Below, in pieces: positions 1 to 8,181 of a stretch of DNA of 64,000 nt; the stretch's first letter is position 1, and each line of letters opens with the position of its first letter. This DNA comes from Ruminimicrobiellum sp045223915 (GTDB taxonomy: Bacteria; Elusimicrobiota; Endomicrobiia; Endomicrobiales; Endomicrobiaceae). The DNA lies in contig JBGUZU010000033.1 of NCBI GenBank assembly GCA_045223915.1, positions 1 to 64,000 on the forward strand. Reading direction: 5' to 3'. The position numbers and the translations under genes are program-made. Under the pieces are notes generated by a model that saw nothing but the letters and a program-made list of their open reading frames with translations, was not told the DNA's origin and ran no database searches.

Positions 1-1441
1 CGGACATATCCATATCTTCCAAAGAGAACTCAACCCGAATCTTTTTCGAGTCGACCTCGCCCTTGGAAAGCAAGACAACCGTCTCAATATGGTAAGTTTG
101 CGGGAACATGTCCACCGGACAAACTTTTATAACTTTATATTTTTCGTCTTTTGTAATAAGCTTTAAATCTCGTGCAAGAGTTGACGGATTACATGAAACA
201 TAAACTATTTTTTTTGGATTTAAGAACAAGAGATGTTCTATAACATTTTCAAAAAGGCCTGCTCTCGGAGGATCTATGATAACACAATCAAACTTTTTAT
301 CGTTTTGTTTTACCCAATCCTGTGCGGGTTGCGCAAAAAATTCCATGTTATTTATATTATTTATTTGAGCATTATGTTTAGCACTTTCAATGGAGGCTTC
401 CACTTGTTCCACACCGACAACGGATTTTACATGCGGGGATAAACATATTCCTATTGCTCCCGTACCGCAATACATATCAAGCAATGTATCTTGCTTGTCG
501 GGCTGTAAAAGTTCTATTACAGTGTTATACAAAACTTCCGTTGCTTTTGTGTTAGTTTGAAAAAACGAAAACGGTGCAACTGAAAAATTAAATTTTTGTT
601 CGGCAACGGTTAATGTTTCGGTAATGTTTTCGTTACCATACAACAATGTTATACTTTCGGCATTAACCGCATCGGAAAATTTTGAGTTTTGTGTCCAATA
701 TATACTTGAACAAAAAGATGATAACTGTTTTACTACACTATCAAAAAAGTTTTTGTTTATATCTTCTTGTTTGTTGGTAACGATATTTACAAGCAAATTG
801 CCGGTATTAACACCTTTCCTTAAAACAAGATGTCTGAAAAAACCTTCATGACTTTTGTTATTATATGCTTTTAAACCTGTATTTATTGCAAACTCTTTTA
901 CTGTTTCGCATGCTTTTATAATATCTTCATGAGCAATATAGCATGGCGGAACCTCGGAATATTTATAAAAACTTCCCTTACAATGCAACCCTAATGAAAG
1001 ACGATTGAAGGGTTGATCGGTTGAAGAGTTTAAAAGTTCATTGTAAAAGCTAAACTCCATTTTGTTTCTGTAGTTCCATTGCACCGGACTTTGTTTCGCT
1101 TGCGGTATTTCTACATCTAAAAAGTTTAAAAGTTCTTTAACACAATCTGTTTTAAATTGTATTTGATTTTTGTATTCCGTATGCTCAAACGAGCATCCGC
1201 CGCATTTACCGAACGCAGGACATTTCGGTTCAATTCTTAAAGGCGATGGATTTAATATTTTTTCAAGTTTGGCTTCTCTGTAAGATTTTTTATCTCTTGT
1301 AACAAAAACTTCCGCTTCTTCACCGGGTAACAGTCCTTCGGTAAAAAGGGCTATACCGTCTTCACATCTGCACAATACATTACCCGGAAAAACTATTTTT
1401 TCTGCTTTAACTTTAATTATTTTATGTTTTAATGAAGCCAT
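1..1441 (-). CDS. rlmD: 23S rRNA (uracil-5-)-methyltransferase, RumA/RlmD family, 3' end outside window
   Basis: About 480 codons are readable leftward from the ATG at 1439-1441; the frame is still open at base 1, so the C-terminus is missing. The N-terminal ~60 residues look like a TRAM RNA-binding domain. They are followed by the 4Fe-4S ligand motif CPAFGKCGGC, the SAM-binding motif YCGTGAIGI, then IDPPRAGL and the catalytic-cysteine motif SCNPSTLARD near residue 415. Members of this family use SAM to make 5-methyluridine in 23S rRNA (U1939 and/or U747 in E. coli numbering); which site is methylated here cannot be told. The last visible residues match the family C-terminus, so only a short tail is missing. 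It ends an all-minus-strand group that begins with the tRNA-Pro side of the window. Confidence 0.93.
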   Translation of the reverse strand, partial: MASLKHKIIKVKAEKIVFPGNVLCRCEDGIALFTEGLLPGEEAEVFVTRDKKSYREAKLEKILNPSPLRIEPKCPAFGKCGGCSFEHTEYKNQIQFKTDCVKELLNFLDVEIPQAKQSPVQWNYRNKMEFSFYNELLNSSTDQPFNRLSLGLHCKGSFYKYSEVPPCYIAHEDIIKACETVKEFAINTGLKAYNNKSHEGFFRHLVLRKGVNTGNLLVNIVTNKQEDINKNFFDSVVKQLSSFCSSIYWTQNSKFSDAVNAESITLLYGNENITETLTVAEQKFNFSVAPFSFFQTNTKATEVLYNTVIELLQPDKQDTLLDMYCGTGAIGICLSPHVKSVVGVEQVEASIESAKHNAQINNINNMEFFAQPAQDWVKQNDKKFDCVIIDPPRAGLFENVIEHLLFLNPKKIVYVSCNPSTLARDLKLITKDEKYKVIKVCPVDMFPQTYHIETVVLLSKGEVDSKKIRVEFSLEDMDMS

Positions 1442-1467
1442 AAATATTATCCGATACTATTTATAAA

Positions 1468-2106
1468 TTAAAAATCAAACTTGTATCCTATATTAATTCT
1501 AAATGCTGTATAAGAGAAAGGATTTTCTTCACTAGTAAAATAATCGTCTTCAGTATAAAAAGTTTCATCATCTCCGAAATTGCGTTCTTTATATCGATTT
1601 TTCGAATAATTGCAACCATATATAGATTCAATCACTACATTTCTATATTCTATCCCTATACCTGTACCCCAATAAAATCCGGGAACTATCGTAACTTCTT
1701 TAATATCATCAGTATTTGGCGCATGCCAAGACGGGAACCCGACACCCAATTGTAATAACGGGTATACAAATAAAGATTCTTTTTTAGAAATATTTATTAA
1801 AAATTTATATTTTGCTTCCGAATAGAGGTTTGTAAAACCCATATCTAAATTTGAATGTCTAACAGAGGTGTCTTGTCCCCACATACCGCCTACACCTAAA
1901 AACAAATTAATTTTTGTATCGAAAAATATTTCTGCACCGATAGATAATAAAGAACCGGCTGAAACAGATGAACCTTCTTTAGGTGTTATTTCCGGTGAAA
2001 ACACATAACCGACTTTCGGTATTACTTCAAGAATTTTATCATTTTCTGCCAAAACAGGAGTTATTAATGTTACTATCAAAAACAATGTCGCAAAAAGTTT
2101 TTTCAT
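1468..2106 (-). CDS. secreted outer-membrane beta-barrel-like protein
   Basis: 212 residues. There is a clear Sec signal peptide (MKKLFATLFLIVTLITPVLA, cleavage after residue 20), then alternating hydrophobic/polar stretches typical of beta strands. The protein ends in GYKFDF; a terminal Phe is the usual BAM recognition signal of outer-membrane barrels. Length and pattern suit a small 8-strand OmpA/OmpW-like barrel. No specific family or ligand is recognised. It lies 26 bp downstream of the methyltransferase start and 36 bp from ogt, all on the same strand. The product is inferred to sit in the outer membrane, which supports a diderm host. Confidence 0.7.
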   Translation of the reverse strand: MKKLFATLFLIVTLITPVLAENDKILEVIPKVGYVFSPEITPKEGSSVSAGSLLSIGAEIFFDTKINLFLGVGGMWGQDTSVRHSNLDMGFTNLYSEAKYKFLINISKKESLFVYPLLQLGVGFPSWHAPNTDDIKEVTIVPGFYWGTGIGIEYRNVVIESIYGCNYSKNRYKERNFGDDETFYTEDDYFTSEENPFSYTAFRINIGYKFDF

Positions 2107-2141
2107 TTTTTTCTCCCTTTGTTTTAATTTTATATACAGAA

Positions 2142-2666
2142 CTATTTTACCATATTTACTTGTTCAAGTTCTAAAAGTTTTTTCTTCTTATCAAGACCTG
2201 CAGCATAACCCGTTAATTTCCCGTTTTTTCCGACTACTCTGTGACACGGAACAATTATCGATATAGGGTTGTGCCCTACAGCACCGCCTATTGCTTGTGC
2301 GGACATTTTTGTTATGCCTTGTCGTTTGGCAATTTGTTTTGCTATATCACCGTATGTTACAACTTTACCGTAAGGTATTTCATACAGTATTTTCCAAACG
2401 GATTTTCTAAATTCGTTTCCGATAAACTTAACAGGAATTTCTTTTATATTAGTTTTTTCACCTTTAAAATATTTATCAAGCCATTTTTTTGTGATATAAA
2501 AAATTTTAAGATTATCTTTTCTTATTGCTTTTCCGTTACCGGTATCGCCGAAATATTTTTGTCCGTTAAACCATAAGCCGACAATATTTTCTTGTTCATC
2601 ACAACAAATCGTGATAATTCCTAAAGGAGATTTATATTCGGTTTTATAATATATTTTATTATTCAT
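2142..2666 (-). CDS. ogt: methylated-DNA--[protein]-cysteine S-methyltransferase
   Basis: 174 residues, normal length for Ogt. It repairs O6-methylguanine and O4-methylthymine by irreversible transfer of the alkyl group to its own cysteine. The acceptor motif PCHRVVG is intact with Cys141, preceded by the DNA-binding wing-helix region (YGDIAK, AIGGAVGHNP). The N-terminal ~80 residues form the usual poorly conserved RNase H-like domain. It stands alone in the cytoplasmic DNA repair category here; its neighbours are unrelated. A hairpin terminator for the upstream tRNA-Pro precedes it, so it must have its own promoter or rely on readthrough. Confidence 0.95.
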   Translation of the reverse strand: MNNKIYYKTEYKSPLGIITICCDEQENIVGLWFNGQKYFGDTGNGKAIRKDNLKIFYITKKWLDKYFKGEKTNIKEIPVKFIGNEFRKSVWKILYEIPYGKVVTYGDIAKQIAKRQGITKMSAQAIGGAVGHNPISIIVPCHRVVGKNGKLTGYAAGLDKKKKLLELEQVNMVK

Positions 2667-2675
2667 TTTAGTTAC

Positions 2676-2730
2676 AAAAAAATAAGAGTTTCGAAAAATC
2701 TTTCGTTTAAGAAAGTACTTACGAAACTCT
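2676..2730 (-). terminator. rho-independent terminator downstream of tRNA-Pro
   Basis: Perfect 9-bp inverted repeat AGAGTTTCG (2685-2693) / CGAAACTCT (2722-2730). On the minus strand it is followed by TATTTTTTT (A-run at 2676-2682 on the plus strand). It sits 20 bp past the tRNA 3' end in the direction of tRNA transcription. Confidence 0.75.
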
Positions 2731-2749
2731 TTATTTATTATCTAACAAA

Positions 2750-2823
2750 TCGGGGCGACTGGATTTGAACCAGCGACCTCTCCCACCCCAAGGGAGTGCG
2801 CTAGCCACCTGCGCCACGCCCCG
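2750..2823 (-). tRNA. tRNA-Pro (anticodon GGG)
   Basis: The cloverleaf folds by eye. The acceptor stem is CGGGGCG/CGCCCCG. The anticodon stem CTCCC/GGGAG encloses the 7-nt loop TTGGGGT, giving anticodon GGG. The T-arm contains GGTTCAAATCC. The discriminator base is A. No CCA follows on the minus strand (TTTGTT instead), so the CCA end must be added enzymatically. Confidence 0.95.
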
Positions 2824-2884
2824 ATTTCAACAACGAAATATATTCTACTTAAATAAAAAATTTTTGTCTATAATGGAAAAAATA

Positions 2885-4135
2885 TTATCCTTTTAATTTC
2901 TTATACTGATTACTAACTTCTTTTAAAAGGGCGGGAATATCCAATTTCTGAGGACATTTCGGTTTACATATCCCGCAACTTATACATTTATCGGCTCTGT
3001 TTTCTTCTTTAATACTTTCATAAGCAACTATGAACTTATCTTTTTTGTTGTCAGCTTTATATTGATTGTATATATTGAAATTTTTCGGAATATCTATTCC
3101 AACGGGACATCCCGTACAATATTGGCAATATGTACATGTAATTGCTCCCGAGGTTTTATAAACAGCAATTGCATTGGCAAGAACTTTTTGTTCTTTTTCG
3201 GTTAACGGTTTAAAATTTATAAATGTGTTAACATTGTCTACCATATGTTCCATTTCCGTCATACCGCTCAAAACGCAAAAAACATTTTCTAAAGACGCAA
3301 CATATCTTAATGACCACGAAGACGGAGAAGCATCGGGATTTTCTTTTTTTAACAATTCAACGGCTGCATTGTTAAGTGTAGATAATTGTCCGCCTTTTAA
3401 CGGGTTCATCACAACTACCGGGATACCTGCTTTTGTTGCTATTTCATATTGTTTTTTTGCATTAACTCCATACCAACCGCTGCTATCCGTTTTTTCCCAA
3501 TCTATAAGATTTATGGGTAACTGAACAAAGTCCCATTTATAAGTATTAATAACTTCTTCCAAAAGTTCAGGTGTATCGTGAATAGAAAATCCTAAATATT
3601 TAATTTTACCTTCTTTTTTCTTTTGCAACAGTTGTTCGTAAACATTACATTCTTTTAATGTTTGCCACTCACTTTTATTTATATTGTGTGCAAGATAAAA
3701 ATCGAAATAATCTACCTGACATCTTTTTAATTGTTCATTAAAAGTCGGTATAACTGTATCTTTCCCTCCGAGGCGACTTAACGGAAGCTTATCGGCCAAA
3801 TAAAAACTGTTTCTGGGATATTTTTTTAATACTTTACCTGCCGTAACTTCGGATTTTCCGCCATGGTAAAACCACGCCGTATCAAAATAATTTATACCAT
3901 GTTCCATTGCATAATCTACCATCTTTTGAGTTTCTGCAACATCAGGGCTACCAAATGTTTGCGGAAGTCTCATAAGACCAAAACCGATAGCGGAAATATC
4001 AAGATTTTTAAATTTTTTCGTGTAAACTTTTCCTATGATTTTTTTTGTTTCCGCGGTAACTTTTTTACATGCGGATAATACAACTGCTCCGATTGTCGTA
4101 AATAGTGTAGATTTTAAGAATTGTCTTCTGTTCAT
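2885..4135 (-). CDS. Tat-exported aldo/keto reductase with C-terminal 2x[4Fe-4S] ferredoxin domain
   Basis: 416 residues in three parts. Residues 1-30 carry a twin-arginine signal (NRRQFLK) ending in a lipobox-like LSAC (Cys23). Residues ~40-320 form an aldo/keto reductase TIM barrel with the tetrad Asp85, Tyr90, Lys116 and His150. Residues ~340-400 carry two cysteine clusters, CTYCQYCTGCP and CISCGICKPKCP. AKRs reduce carbonyls with NAD(P)H; the ferredoxin tail marks the oxidoreductase subfamily often found in anaerobes. The substrate is unknown. A Tat signal fits export of the folded, cofactor-loaded enzyme. The start is supported by GGAGG 8 bp upstream. Transcription probably starts from the MerR-type promoter at 4179-4209. 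A shortened paralogue lies at 12323-12712. Confidence 0.9.
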   Translation of the reverse strand: MNRRQFLKSTLFTTIGAVVLSACKKVTAETKKIIGKVYTKKFKNLDISAIGFGLMRLPQTFGSPDVAETQKMVDYAMEHGINYFDTAWFYHGGKSEVTAGKVLKKYPRNSFYLADKLPLSRLGGKDTVIPTFNEQLKRCQVDYFDFYLAHNINKSEWQTLKECNVYEQLLQKKKEGKIKYLGFSIHDTPELLEEVINTYKWDFVQLPINLIDWEKTDSSGWYGVNAKKQYEIATKAGIPVVVMNPLKGGQLSTLNNAAVELLKKENPDASPSSWSLRYVASLENVFCVLSGMTEMEHMVDNVNTFINFKPLTEKEQKVLANAIAVYKTSGAITCTYCQYCTGCPVGIDIPKNFNIYNQYKADNKKDKFIVAYESIKEENRADKCISCGICKPKCPQKLDIPALLKEVSNQYKKLKG

Positions 4136-4178
4136 AAAGGCCTCCGATCTGATGTTATCCGGTCATTTACTTCTTTAA

Positions 4179-4209
4179 ATTATATAACTTAGAGCAACTC
4201 CAATGTCAA
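4179..4209 (-). promoter_or_regulatory. MerR-type promoter/operator upstream of the aldo/keto reductase
   Basis: On the minus strand TTGACA (4204-4209) and TATAAT (4179-4184) are both perfect but 19 bp apart. The spacer contains the imperfect dyad TTGGAGTTGCTCTAA. A 19-bp spacer filled by a dyad is the hallmark of MerR-family activated promoters. A close relative lies at 13469-13499. No MerR gene is in this window. Confidence 0.75.
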
Positions 4210-4228
4210 CAAAAAAAATTAAAACTAT

Positions 4229-5074
4229 TTACATTGTATGAAACAAACATACAATAGCTGTGATTGCCAAAATTATTCCCATTATATTGATAATATTTAT
4301 TTTTTCTTTAAAAAATACCGTTCCTGTAATTGTACCGAGAGATATTACTCCCAAATTCATTGCCGCAAAAATCAGCGTGGGATTATTGTTGTATGCTTGA
4401 TGAGCACGAAAATAGAAATAAATATTCCCGAAATTCAAACAACCTAAAATTATTCCGCCCAATATACTTCTTGCCGTCCATTGTGTTCCGCGGATTATTA
4501 AATATGTAAATAATAATATTGCCGCGAGAATAAAAACAGCACATAAATTGGTTGCTGTCATTGCTACATTTTTTGATAACTGTTTAAACAAGATATCAAT
4601 TATTCCGTATCCTAACCATACTCCAAGCAATGTCCACACGGCACCTGTACCCGATATTTTACTTTTAGGTTTATAAACCAATGCCGATAACGAAATAATT
4701 GCCAAAATAACAGCTAAAATCTTACCTGCAGACAAAATCTCACCGAAAATTAAAAATGCTGCTATTATCGGCAAAAACAATGATAATCTCTGTGCAGCAT
4801 CCGATTTTGCTATTCCGGCACGATTAACACATTCGCCCATAATTATAAAAACACTCGGCAATAAAATACCTAACGGTAATAAAATCTGCCATTCGGACAA
4901 TAAAGAACTGAAATTATTGCCGAGATTCGGTCTAAATAAAACAAATGCACTAATTGCCGCTACGAGATAGTTAACCGCTACCGCTTGATTAATTGAAATT
5001 CCACTGTTTTTAGATATTTTTAACAATATAGATACAGCTACACTGCATATAATGCTTAATACTAAATAATTCAT
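4229..5074 (-). CDS. EamA/DMT-family membrane transporter
   Basis: 281 residues with about ten hydrophobic segments in two five-helix halves, the layout of EamA (drug/metabolite) transporters; the second half begins around ILGGIILGCLNFGNIYFY. These are inner-membrane exporters or permeases for small metabolites; the substrate cannot be assigned. The ATG at 5072-5074 is chosen because GGAAGGGAAT sits just before it and the protein then opens with a transmembrane helix (NYLVLSIICS). The frame is open further upstream to 5266, but that stretch is AT-rich and lacks a ribosome site. It converges on nothing and faces away from the flavoprotein gene at 5308. Confidence 0.85.
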   Translation of the reverse strand: MNYLVLSIICSVAVSILLKISKNSGISINQAVAVNYLVAAISAFVLFRPNLGNNFSSLLSEWQILLPLGILLPSVFIIMGECVNRAGIAKSDAAQRLSLFLPIIAAFLIFGEILSAGKILAVILAIISLSALVYKPKSKISGTGAVWTLLGVWLGYGIIDILFKQLSKNVAMTATNLCAVFILAAILLFTYLIIRGTQWTARSILGGIILGCLNFGNIYFYFRAHQAYNNNPTLIFAAMNLGVISLGTITGTVFFKEKINIINIMGIILAITAIVCLFHTM

Positions 5075-5122
5075 ATTAATTCCCTTCCCGCTATGAATAT
5101 ATTTATTATATAAAACCAGAAC

Positions 5123-5160
5123 AATTTTTGCTTTATAAAAATTCAATTTGATAAAATATA
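5123..5160 (+). promoter_or_regulatory. sigma-70 promoter, copy 1 of a repeated promoter sequence
   Basis: TTGCTT (5128-5133), an 18-bp spacer, TAAAAT (5152-5157). Nearly the same ~35 bases recur at 10198-10233, also reading toward a plus-strand gene. Here the leader to the flavoprotein gene would be about 145 nt. It contains a possible long-range stem GTATCAAA (5185-5192) / TTTGATAC (5257-5264), of unknown meaning. Confidence 0.5.
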
Positions 5161-5307
5161 ATGCTAAACAAGTTAAAACATAAAGTATCAAAGATATAAA
5201 AATATTAGGAAACATAATTATGATTATAAAAGCGGTAAAATTTTGTGAAAACGGCTTTTGATACAAACAAAATCCACTACGATTATTTTTAATAACAAGG
5301 AGAGTTT

Positions 5308-5847
5308 ATGAAAAAAGTTTTGATAATTTCAACAAGTTTAAGGGCAGGTTCAAATTCCGAAATTCTCGCAAAAGAAGTAGCAAAAGGTGCAAAAGAAAAA
5401 GGTCACAAAGTTGAATTTGTTTCATTAAAGAATAAAAAAATAGCATTCTGTAAAGGTTGTTTAGCTTGTCAGAAATTAGGTAAATGTGCAATAAAAGATG
5501 ATGCCAACAAAATTACCGAAAAAATAAAAAAGTCGGATGTTATAGTTTGGGCAACTCCTGTTTATTATTATGAAATGTCGGGACAAATGAAAACGGTTAT
5601 AGACAGAGCAAACTCATTATATTCTTCAAACTATAAATTCAGGGAAGTTTATTTGGTTACAACTTCCACCGAAGACAGCAAAGATGTAGCAGACAGAGTT
5701 ATCAGCGGTGTTCAAGGATGGATAGATTGTTTTGATAATGTAAAATTGAAGAAAACACTTTCCGGCGGCGGTGCGGAAGGTCCTAATGATGCAAAAAACA
5801 TGCCAAAACTTTTAAAACAAGCTTACGAGTTAGGAAAAAAGATATAA
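5308..5847 (+). CDS. NADPH-dependent FMN reductase / iron-sulfur flavoprotein family
   Basis: 179 residues with a flavodoxin-like fold. The FMN-phosphate loop is STSLRAGSNSE (9-19), and the cysteine cluster C48, C51, C54, C60 matches the CxxCxxC-x5-C ligand motif of iron-sulfur flavoproteins. PVYYYEMSGQMK near residue 86 lines the flavin site. The family moves electrons between ferredoxin or NAD(P)H and quinones or other acceptors in the cytoplasm. No signal peptide, unlike most redox proteins of this island. The start is supported by AAGGAG 7 bp upstream. It is followed by a purine-tract repeat and a terminator shared with the convergent gene. Confidence 0.88.
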   Translation: MKKVLIISTSLRAGSNSEILAKEVAKGAKEKGHKVEFVSLKNKKIAFCKGCLACQKLGKCAIKDDANKITEKIKKSDVIVWATPVYYYEMSGQMKTVIDRANSLYSSNYKFREVYLVTTSTEDSKDVADRVISGVQGWIDCFDNVKLKKTLSGGGAEGPNDAKNMPKLLKQAYELGKKI

Positions 5848-5905
5848 AATTTGCAAAGCAAATTTTGAAGATTGGAAGATTAGAAGATTTGAGGATTGGA
5901 AATAT
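5846..5905. repeat. dispersed intergenic repeat, copy 1 (triloop hairpin + purine tract)
   Basis: A 9-bp stem AAAATTTGC / GCAAATTTT with an AAA loop (5846-5866) is followed by a purine-rich tract of GATTGGAAG/GATTAGAAG units. The hairpin overlaps the stop region of the flavoprotein gene. Related copies lie at 10507, 13361, 45257, 47221 and 50538. Confidence 0.65.
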
Positions 5906-5920
5906 AAATGTTTTTTAATA

Positions 5921-5951
5921 AAAAAAGCAAGCTTTTAGAACTTGCTTTTTT
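5921..5951. terminator. bidirectional terminator between convergent genes
   Basis: AAAAAAGCAAG (5921-5931) / CTTGCTTTTTT (5941-5951) forms an 11-bp stem with a 9-nt loop. The A- and T-runs serve both the plus-strand flavoprotein gene and the minus-strand gene ending at 5973. Confidence 0.75.
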
Positions 5952-5972
5952 ATACCGTGTAAGATTTTTAAA

Positions 5973-6416
5973 TTAATTATTTTCCGTTAAAATAACTTTA
6001 ATATCTTTTCTGCCTAATGCGGTTTCAATGTCTGCAGGGTTTTCTATATGACCTATTTTTGTGTAACTGTAGGATGTAGTGAAACTTTTATAGAATATTA
6101 CAAGACAACTGTTACCGAAAAGCATAACGTCACCTTTTTTAATGTTTTTTACCGATTTTGAATCAGTAGGAAGTGTAAAATCCAAATAACAATATTTTTC
6201 GTTATTGTTTAAGTCCGACATTTCTAACGTTATCGGGAGCTTTTGATATAACTCTTTTACTGTTTTGTTGTTTTCAACAATAACCGTAAATGTTTTATTA
6301 TCAATTTGAATATTCATTTTTTGACTGTTCCCCGTTTGTTGAGCATATACCGCAAAAACATAAACAATCAATGCTCCCGATAACAATAATGAAAATAAAA
6401 TAACTTTTATCTTCAT
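5973..6416 (-). CDS. exported cyclophilin-like fold protein
   Basis: 147 residues. An N-terminal hydrophobic segment (residues ~5-24) acts as signal peptide or anchor. The remainder matches the small cyclophilin-like beta-barrel family often found next to flavodoxins and alpha/beta hydrolases: MNIQIDNKTFTVIVENN, PITLEMSDLN, LPTDSKSVKNIKKGDVML. Homologues are usually cytosolic and of unknown function; peptidyl-prolyl isomerase activity is not implied. Its start overlaps the stop of the hydrolase gene (TAATG at 6414-6418), so the two are probably translationally coupled. Confidence 0.72.
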   Translation of the reverse strand: MKIKVILFSLLLSGALIVYVFAVYAQQTGNSQKMNIQIDNKTFTVIVENNKTVKELYQKLPITLEMSDLNNNEKYCYLDFTLPTDSKSVKNIKKGDVMLFGNSCLVIFYKSFTTSYSYTKIGHIENPADIETALGRKDIKVILTENN

Positions 6417-7474
6417 TATTTTAAATATGTCTTAAAAAACTGTTCTATTTTATCAAAAGGGATTACATCAACGTTATCGTATAAATCCACGTGACTTGCG
6501 CCCGGAATAATCATAATTTCTTTGTTATCTTTATATTTGCTGCCTTCCCCTTGAACCATATCTATATAAGCATCTTTACTGAAATAGCAGGAATGTGCTT
6601 TTTCACCGTGTATCATCAAAACCGCGCTTCTTATTTCTTTAGTGAAAGTAAGTTCCGGAGTATTAATAAATGAAAGTGCGGATGTTTTATTCCAACCTGT
6701 ATTAGAGTTCAAACTTCTTTTGTGATATCCTCTCGGTGTTTTGTAATATGCATAGTAATCTTTTACAAATTGCGGTGCATCTGCAGGTAACGGATCAACA
6801 ACTCCGCCGGCAAGTTCATATTTTCCGCTTTTAAAATCTTTTATTCTTTGTGCATTCAATTCTTGTTTTAAAGCATAAAGTTCATCTTCTGTCATTTGAT
6901 CGAAATAACCTTTATGGTTTACTCTGCTCATGTTATACATTGTGGATGTAACCGTTGCTTTTATTCTTGTATCTATACTTGCAGTATTTAAAGCATGTCC
7001 GCCCCAACCGCAAATACCGATAATACCTATTTTGTCAGGATCAATATTATCTTGAACGGATAAAAAGTCTACTGCTGCCTGAAAATCTTCTGTATTGATA
7101 TCAGGTGATGCCACATATCTCGGTTCACCTTTACTTTCACCCGTATATGAAGGATCAAATGCTAATGTAATAAAACCTCTTTCAGCCATAATTTGTGCAT
7201 ATAAACCGGAACTTTGTTCTTTTACCGCACCGAACGGACCGGAAACGGCAATTGCTGCCAACTTATCGCCTTTCTTATATGTTTTAGGAGTATACAAATC
7301 GCCTACAAGTTCTATACCGAATCTGTTTTTAAAACTTACTTTTTTTACGTCTACTTTTTCACTTTTAGGAAAAACTTTGTCCCAACCTTTTGAATCTTTT
7401 TTTGATGCTGCCATAACGCTTCCTCCCGAAATTAACAATACCGCCAACAAACTTGTTACTAATTTTTTAAACAT
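6416..7474 (-). CDS. exported alpha/beta hydrolase, dienelactone-hydrolase-like
   Basis: 352 residues. Signal peptide 1-22 (LLAVLLISGGSVMA) is nearly the same as in the gene at 9125-10135. The fold is alpha/beta hydrolase with a nucleophile elbow GICGWGG in which Cys155 replaces serine, as in dienelactone hydrolases. MIHGEKAHS and GASHVDLYD supply likely acid-loop and histidine regions. A periplasmic ester, lactone or thioester hydrolase is the inferred role; the substrate is unknown. It starts 9 bp downstream of the acetyltransferase stop, so 8071 to 5973 probably forms one operon. Confidence 0.82.
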   Translation of the reverse strand: MFKKLVTSLLAVLLISGGSVMAASKKDSKGWDKVFPKSEKVDVKKVSFKNRFGIELVGDLYTPKTYKKGDKLAAIAVSGPFGAVKEQSSGLYAQIMAERGFITLAFDPSYTGESKGEPRYVASPDINTEDFQAAVDFLSVQDNIDPDKIGIIGICGWGGHALNTASIDTRIKATVTSTMYNMSRVNHKGYFDQMTEDELYALKQELNAQRIKDFKSGKYELAGGVVDPLPADAPQFVKDYYAYYKTPRGYHKRSLNSNTGWNKTSALSFINTPELTFTKEIRSAVLMIHGEKAHSCYFSKDAYIDMVQGEGSKYKDNKEIMIIPGASHVDLYDNVDVIPFDKIEQFFKTYLK

Positions 7475-7483
7475 GCTATCCTC

Positions 7484-8071
7484 CTATTTTATTTCTATTT
7501 GTTTTATAACTCTTGCGGGACTTCCAACCGCTATTGAATTCGCGGGAACATTTTTTGTCACAACACTTCCCGCACCGATAACCGCACCGTTGCCAATTTC
7601 AACTCCGGGCAAAATTGTACAATCGGAACCTATCCAAACATTTTTACCTATCTTTACGGGACTCGGATGCAAATTTGTTCTCTTGTCAGGATTGAAATCG
7701 TGGTTCAATGTTGCAATTGTTGTATTATGCCCTATTAAAGAACCGTCACCTATTTCTATGCCGCCCTGATCCTGAAAACGACAACATGCATTTATGAAAA
7801 CATTTTTGCCTATCTTAATATTCTTACCGCAATCCGTATAAAAAGGCGGAAAACATCTGAACGATTTATCTACTTGTGTTCCGGTAAGTTTTGAAAACAA
7901 TTCTACTATTTGTTCCGGAGTATTATATTTATTATTTATTTCACTTGTTATTTGTAATGCTTCTTGAGCCAACTTATGAAATATTATAAACATTTCGGAT
8001 CCGTCACAAATTTCTTCTCTTGTTGCCATTGTTTTTCTAAATTGTTCTATGTTTATTGTTTTTTCATTCAT
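7484..8071 (-). CDS. hexapeptide-repeat sugar O-acetyltransferase (maltose/galactoside acetyltransferase family)
   Basis: 195 residues. The N-terminal maltose-acetyltransferase cap is followed by left-handed beta-helix hexapeptide repeats (IGKNVFINACCR, IEIGDGSLIGHN, VKIGKNVWIGSD, IGNGAVIGAGS). The catalytic histidine is His124 in TLNHDFNP. It transfers acetyl from acetyl-CoA to sugars in the cytosol. It is the first gene of the minus-strand operon and is divergent from the LysR gene, with about 110 bp between starts. Confidence 0.9.
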   Translation of the reverse strand: MNEKTINIEQFRKTMATREEICDGSEMFIIFHKLAQEALQITSEINNKYNTPEQIVELFSKLTGTQVDKSFRCFPPFYTDCGKNIKIGKNVFINACCRFQDQGGIEIGDGSLIGHNTTIATLNHDFNPDKRTNLHPSPVKIGKNVWIGSDCTILPGVEIGNGAVIGAGSVVTKNVPANSIAVGSPARVIKQIEIK

Positions 8072-8181
8072 AGTATTTTCCTTGTTTATTATTATCCGTT
8101 ATTTCTTTAAAAATAGCAAATACTTATATTTTATATTTAGATATGCTTGAAAAGCATAATAGAAAATTATATTATTTATAT

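Noticed and set aside
5075..5266. N-terminal extension of the EamA transporter
   Set aside because: The extension overlaps the repeated promoter sequence and lacks a ribosome site; ATG at 5072-5074 has a strong one.
5160..5307. Riboswitch in the flavoprotein leader (FMN-type)
   Set aside because: Only one 8-bp long-range pairing is visible; no conserved FMN aptamer segments.
7095..7769. Plus-strand open frame of 224 codons
   Set aside because: Antisense to the alpha/beta hydrolase and acetyltransferase genes, both with intact motifs; no ribosome site or recognisable product.
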